The notes under the pieces are model-generated. The model saw only the letters and a program-made list of their open reading frames with translations. It did not search any database and was not told the DNA's origin. Below, one piece after another: positions 60,801 through 64,000 of a stretch of 64,000 bases of DNA. The DNA lies in assembly GCF_900700375.1 (NCBI RefSeq), contig NC_041726.1, positions 15,933,239-15,997,238 on the forward strand, in the 5' to 3' direction. The first letter of the stretch is position 1. Every line of letters starts with the position of its first letter. The position numbers and the translations under genes are program-made. This DNA comes from Denticeps clupeoides. Its lineage: Eukaryota; Chordata; Actinopteri; Clupeiformes; Denticipitidae.

Positions 60801-63362
60801 GCCATCACAGGGTAACAGCAGTGTTCTCCCAACAGGAAGAGAAAAGGCTTTTCCTGAAAAGGCAATTTAACTCTATTTAACTCCACGTCATCCGACGCTT
60901 CCCATCGTCCAAAATGTCCACATCGTCCAAAACGTCCACATCGTCCCACCTTCCGACACGTCCACATCGTCCAAAACGTCCACGTCGTCAAACACGTCCA
61001 CATCGTCCAACACGTCCACATCGTCCACATCGTCCAAAACGTCCACATCGTCCTACCTTCCGACACGTCCACATCGTCCGACACGTCCACATCGTCCAAC
61101 ATGTCCACATCATCCTACCTTCCAACACGTCCGCATCATTCTACTTTCCAACACGTCCACATCCTCCTACCTTCTAACAAGTCCACATCCTCCTACCTTC
61201 CAACACGTCCACATCGTCCTACCTTCCAACACGTCCACATCGTCCTACCTTCCAACACGTCCACATCGTCCTACCTTCCAACACGTCCACATCCTCCTAC
61301 CTTCCAACACGTCCACATCGTCCTACCTTCCGACACGTCCACATCGTCCTTCCTTCCCAAACGTCCACATAGTCGTTCCTTCCAACAAGTCCACATCCTC
61401 CTATTTTCCAACAAGTCCACATTGTCCTACCTTCCAACACGTCAACATCCGTCTACTTTCCAACACGTCCACATCCTCCTACCTTCCCACAAGTCCACAA
61501 CCTCCTACCTTCTAACAAGTCCACATCCTCCTACCTTCCAAGACGTCCACATCCTACTACCTTCCCACAAGTCAACATTCTCCTACCCTCCAACGTCAGC
61601 ATCCTTCTACTTTCCAACACGTCCACATCCTCCTACCTTCCAACACGTCAACATCCGTCTACCTTCCAACACGTCAACATCCGTCTACCTTCCAACACGT
61701 CAACATCCGTCTACCTTCCAACACGTCAACATCCATCTACCTTCCAACACGTCAACATCCGTCTACCTTCCAACACGTCAACATCCGTCTACCTTCCAAC
61801 ACGTCAACATCCGTCTACCTTCCAACACGTCAACATCCGTCTACCTTCCAACACGTCAACATCCGTCTACCTTCCAACATGTCAGCATCATTCTACTTTC
61901 CAACACGTCCACAACCTCCTACCTTCCAACACGTCAACATCCTCCTACCTTCCAACACGTCCACATCCTACTACCTTCCGACACGTCAACATCCATCTAC
62001 CTTCCAACACGTCCACATCCTCCTACCTTCCCACAAGTCCACATCCTCCTACCTTCCCACAAGTCCACATCCTCCTACCTTCCAACACGTCCACATCCTC
62101 CTACCTTCCCACAAGTCAACATCCTCCTACCCTCCAACACGTCCACATCCTCCTACCTTCCAACACGTCCACATCCCCCTACCTTCCAACACGTCCACAT
62201 CCTCCTACCTTCCAACACGTCCACATCCTCCTACCTTCCAACACGTCCACATCCTCCTACCTTCCAACACGTCAACATCCGTCTACCTTCCAACACGTCC
62301 ACATCGTCCTACCTTCTAACAAGTCCACATCCTCCTCCCCTCCAACATGTCAGCATCCTTCTACTTTCCAACATGTCCACATCCTCCTACCTTCCAACAC
62401 GTCCACATCCTCCTACCTTCCCACAAGTCAACATTCTCCTACCCTCCAACATGTCAACATTCTCCTACCCTCCAACATGTCAGCATCCTCCTACCTTCCA
62501 ACACATCCACATCCTCCTACCTTCCAACACGTCCACATCTGCCATCAGTCGGCTGTTGCACAGATACTCCCCGGCGTCAGACATCTGGAGGTCCCGAATT
62601 CTGAGTGATCCACCAGCCATAAACTCATATTTCTTTTGGTTGAGGTATGCCACGGCTTCACCATGTTTGGTGGCAATGATTTTGCTGACCCCGTGTCTCC
62701 ACTCTGTCTCAGGGCTGTCGCTGAGGCCATTACAGTCCAGGGTCAGGTAATGCTCTTCTGGGACAGATACTCTTCGGACTTGGGGAGGCATAAAACATAA
62801 ACTGTTTTTTTTTTCTATTTGGTCTGTCTGTTTTGAACAATTTCCCACTTTACAACTGACGTTTCATAATCAGACATTTTCTGTGCATTTACAGAACTTT
62901 TATTTCATGCAGTAGTTTATACTCCAAGGGTTTCTACCCTTAAATTATCATTATCATTATTGTTTTTTTATGACTACTTTAAAAATAGAGAGTACAGGCC
63001 AAAAGTTTGGACACACCTTCACATTCAATGTGTTTTTTTTATTTTCATGACCATTTACGTTGGTAGATTCTCACTGAAGGCATCAAAACTATGAATGAAC
63101 GAATGTAGATGGTCATAAAAATAAAGAAAACACATTGAATGAGAAAGTTTGTCCAAGCTTTGGCCTGGACTGTATATGAAGGTAGAAGTTACATAAAACA
63201 ATAATGTACAGCAGTAACTTTACATTATTTAAGATGCACTCAGTAAAATAATTAGTCTTAGACGGACAGTAAAACAAAAGTGAAATAAAAAATCTCACCT
63301 GCAGCAGCCCTAATGTAAAGACTGGCAATAAAAAACAAATATGTTGCCACAAAAGCCTGCAT
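57833..63362 (-). CDS. two-Ig-domain membrane receptor with two ITIMs, gene B
   Basis: Seven exons, all GT-AG and phase 1: 63299-63362 (signal MQAFVATYLFFIASLYIRAAA), 62521-62778 (Ig domain 1: LTLDCNG, TEWRHG, SDAGEYLC), 60575-60853 (Ig domain 2: LLLPCDGS, LWSF, EDTGKYFC), 59297-59344 and 59108-59140 (Thr/Lys-rich stalk), 58920-59033 (membrane helix VLMVSVIGLCVLLLLSVLLI, then basic RHRRNESRRK), 57833-57957 (tail). Total about 306 residues. The tail has two ITIM-like motifs, ELHYASL and QVIYSTI, as in inhibitory receptors that recruit SHP phosphatases. Its HYASL is shared with gene C, suggesting common ancestry. The intron between the Ig domains is a 26-bp minisatellite; the next holds a LINE relic. 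The exact family could not be named. Gene model is from hand-read splice sites. Confidence 0.75.
58322..58634. mobile_element. Tc1-like long-ITR miniature, both ends
   Basis: Two inverted terminal repeats (about 58324-58500 and 58535-58634) face each other with almost no interior: ACAGTACAGGCCAAAAGTTT at left, 'ggtcatgaaaataaagaaaacaca' at right. A non-autonomous deletion derivative of the 31076 family. It lies in gene B's last intron. Confidence 0.85.
59500..60480 (-). mobile_element. LINE (L1-type) 3' fragment, 5'-truncated
   Basis: Minus-strand frames keep the zinc-knuckle-like C-terminus of a LINE ORF2: VKLSRIYPNVDPCCDKCGSE, followed by SLI-IYWSCPNLEKYWREIF. This is like the C-D-x-C...H/YW-SC-L--FW pattern of fish L1 elements. 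Frames are broken. The A/T-rich left end (59510-59605) would be the element's 3' terminus. It sits in the intron between Ig domain 2 and the stalk of gene B. Confidence 0.7.
60904..62540 (-). repeat. 26-bp minisatellite filling a gene B intron
   Basis: About 60 tandem copies of a 26-bp unit (plus strand, in part: CTACCTTCCAACACGTCCAC). Variants have CATCGTC, CATCCGT or CCCACAAGTC. Toward 60.9-61.1 kb the units become shorter and irregular (about 18 bp). Read on minus, the unit is GATGTGGACGTGTTGGAAG followed by GTAGGAG. That is the last 19 nt of the Ig-domain-1 exon plus its splice donor, and the array runs without a break into that exon at 62521-62540. It has no stops in any plus frame, which explains a spurious 549-codon open frame at 61101-62750. 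Confidence 0.95.
62992..63172. mobile_element. Tc1-like long-ITR miniature
   Basis: The left end 'agtacaggccaaaagtttggacacacc' and right end 'gtccaagctttggcctggactgt' are inverted, with a short interior. Same family as 31076. It lies in the first intron of gene B. Confidence 0.8.
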
Positions 63363-63826
63363 TGTGTCCTGTCCCAGAGTCTGTTTTCTACTGCTTCCTG
63401 CTCAGGAGGGATTGACGTGTCTCCAGTCTGAAATTATATATAGAAAAATGTGACTGGCTGGCAGGAAAGAGTGTGTATTTTTATTTTTTTTCAAGTTGCC
63501 TCATTTCACACAAACAACTGTGTTAATTTACTACATTTCACTGAAGTCCTTTATTAAAAAGAAAGAAGGGAAAAGAAAAACTAGGCAGTAACAATGGGTG
63601 AACCATGTATAATGAAATAGAGTACTTGAAAACCTTCTAATTAAAAAAAATGTCTGGGCACAAACACCAATTAAATGATTCTTTTCATTTCAGACCGATC
63701 GGGACTGATTCAAAGAACAGCAACCAGGTGAAATAATTTATACTTTATGTAAATAATTTTTAAGTAGAACGGTAATGGTCTAATAACGTGATCACTCATA
63801 GTTGCTGTCATGTGACAGCCACAGGT
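63363..63826. other. flank upstream of gene B
   Basis: Contains the gene B 5' flank and A+T-rich sequence. A 34-nt exon-like piece (TTTCAG at 63691-63696, then a GTGAAA donor at about 63729) was noticed on plus, but it does not join in phase with the open stretch that follows. No promoter motif could be supported. Confidence 0.4.
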
Positions 63827-64000
63827 ACGCAAAAACGGGTGGAAGAAAATTACTGTTTCACCGCATCCTACAAAGTGCTTGACCCTCACGCACGGAACCT
63901 GGAGAAATACTGGCCAAATAATGTCACATATGGTCTAAGAGAGCAGAGCCATCTCCCATTCAGTAACATTCAGAAATATGGAACAATAATAGTAGCCATA
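63827..64000 (+). CDS. possible partial exon at window edge, unidentified
   Basis: After a plausible acceptor (GACAGCCACAG, ending 63823 or so) one frame stays open for about 58 codons to the window end. It reads TQKRVEENYCFTASYKVLDP and further NLEKYWPNNVTYGLREQSHL and PFSNIQKYGTIIVAI. The composition and lack of stops look like real protein, possibly a secreted or luminal enzyme domain with an N-glycosylation site (NNVT). I do not recognise the family. The upstream exon was not found. It is on the opposite strand to gene B. Confidence 0.4.

Noticed and set aside
61101-62750. 549-codon open frame on plus with SYLPTRPHPPTFQHVHILLP-type repeats
   Set aside because: It is the 26-bp minisatellite read in cycling frames (26 aa period = three units), antisense to gene B, and carries no protein-like start. 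It is an artefact of a stop-free repeat.

Overview
The window is nuclear DNA of a ray-finned (teleost) fish. The evidence is intron-rich vertebrate genes with GT-AG splice sites, short introns, fish-type tRNA-derived SINEs, many Tc1-like relics and CA/GT microsatellites. Species cannot be named from the sequence. The gene content matches the MHC-linked 'extended class II' block of vertebrates (slc39a7, mir-219, ring1, rps18, vps52), flanked on one side by trappc9 and on the other by immunoglobulin-superfamily receptor genes.

Layout. 1-20 kb: the 5' half of trappc9 on the minus strand, eight coding exons plus a probable untranslated first exon, with repeat-filled introns. 20-23.8 kb: intergenic, with a recent 496-bp tandem duplication. 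23.8-30.1 kb: slc39a7 (ZIP7) on the minus strand, seven coding exons and a non-coding first exon. 30.2-40.2 kb: a gene-poor stretch holding transposon relics, a U6 pseudogene, an RFX-type X-box pair and a mir-219 hairpin. 40.3-44 kb: ring1 on the plus strand. 44.6-46.4 kb: rps18 on the minus strand, sharing a 300-bp divergent promoter with vps52 (46.7-53.1 kb, plus strand, 20 coding exons). 53.9-63.4 kb: three immunoglobulin-domain genes, here called A (minus), C (plus) and B (minus). B and C encode membrane receptors with ITIM-like tails. The last 170 bases hold an open exon-like stretch I cannot identify.

Functionally the core genes are unrelated housekeeping or regulatory factors: ER zinc release, Polycomb H2A ubiquitination, ribosome, and GARP/EARP and TRAPPII trafficking. 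They are kept together by old synteny. The immunoglobulin genes look like fast-evolving immune receptors, and A and C share a short divergent region with a good interferon-response element. The most unusual structure is in gene B. Its intron between the two Ig domains is almost entirely a 26-bp minisatellite whose repeat unit is a copy of the exon's own 3' end and splice donor.

Exon boundaries were read by hand from splice sites, reading phase and recalled family sequences. They should be good to a base or so in the conserved genes and are less certain in the Ig genes.
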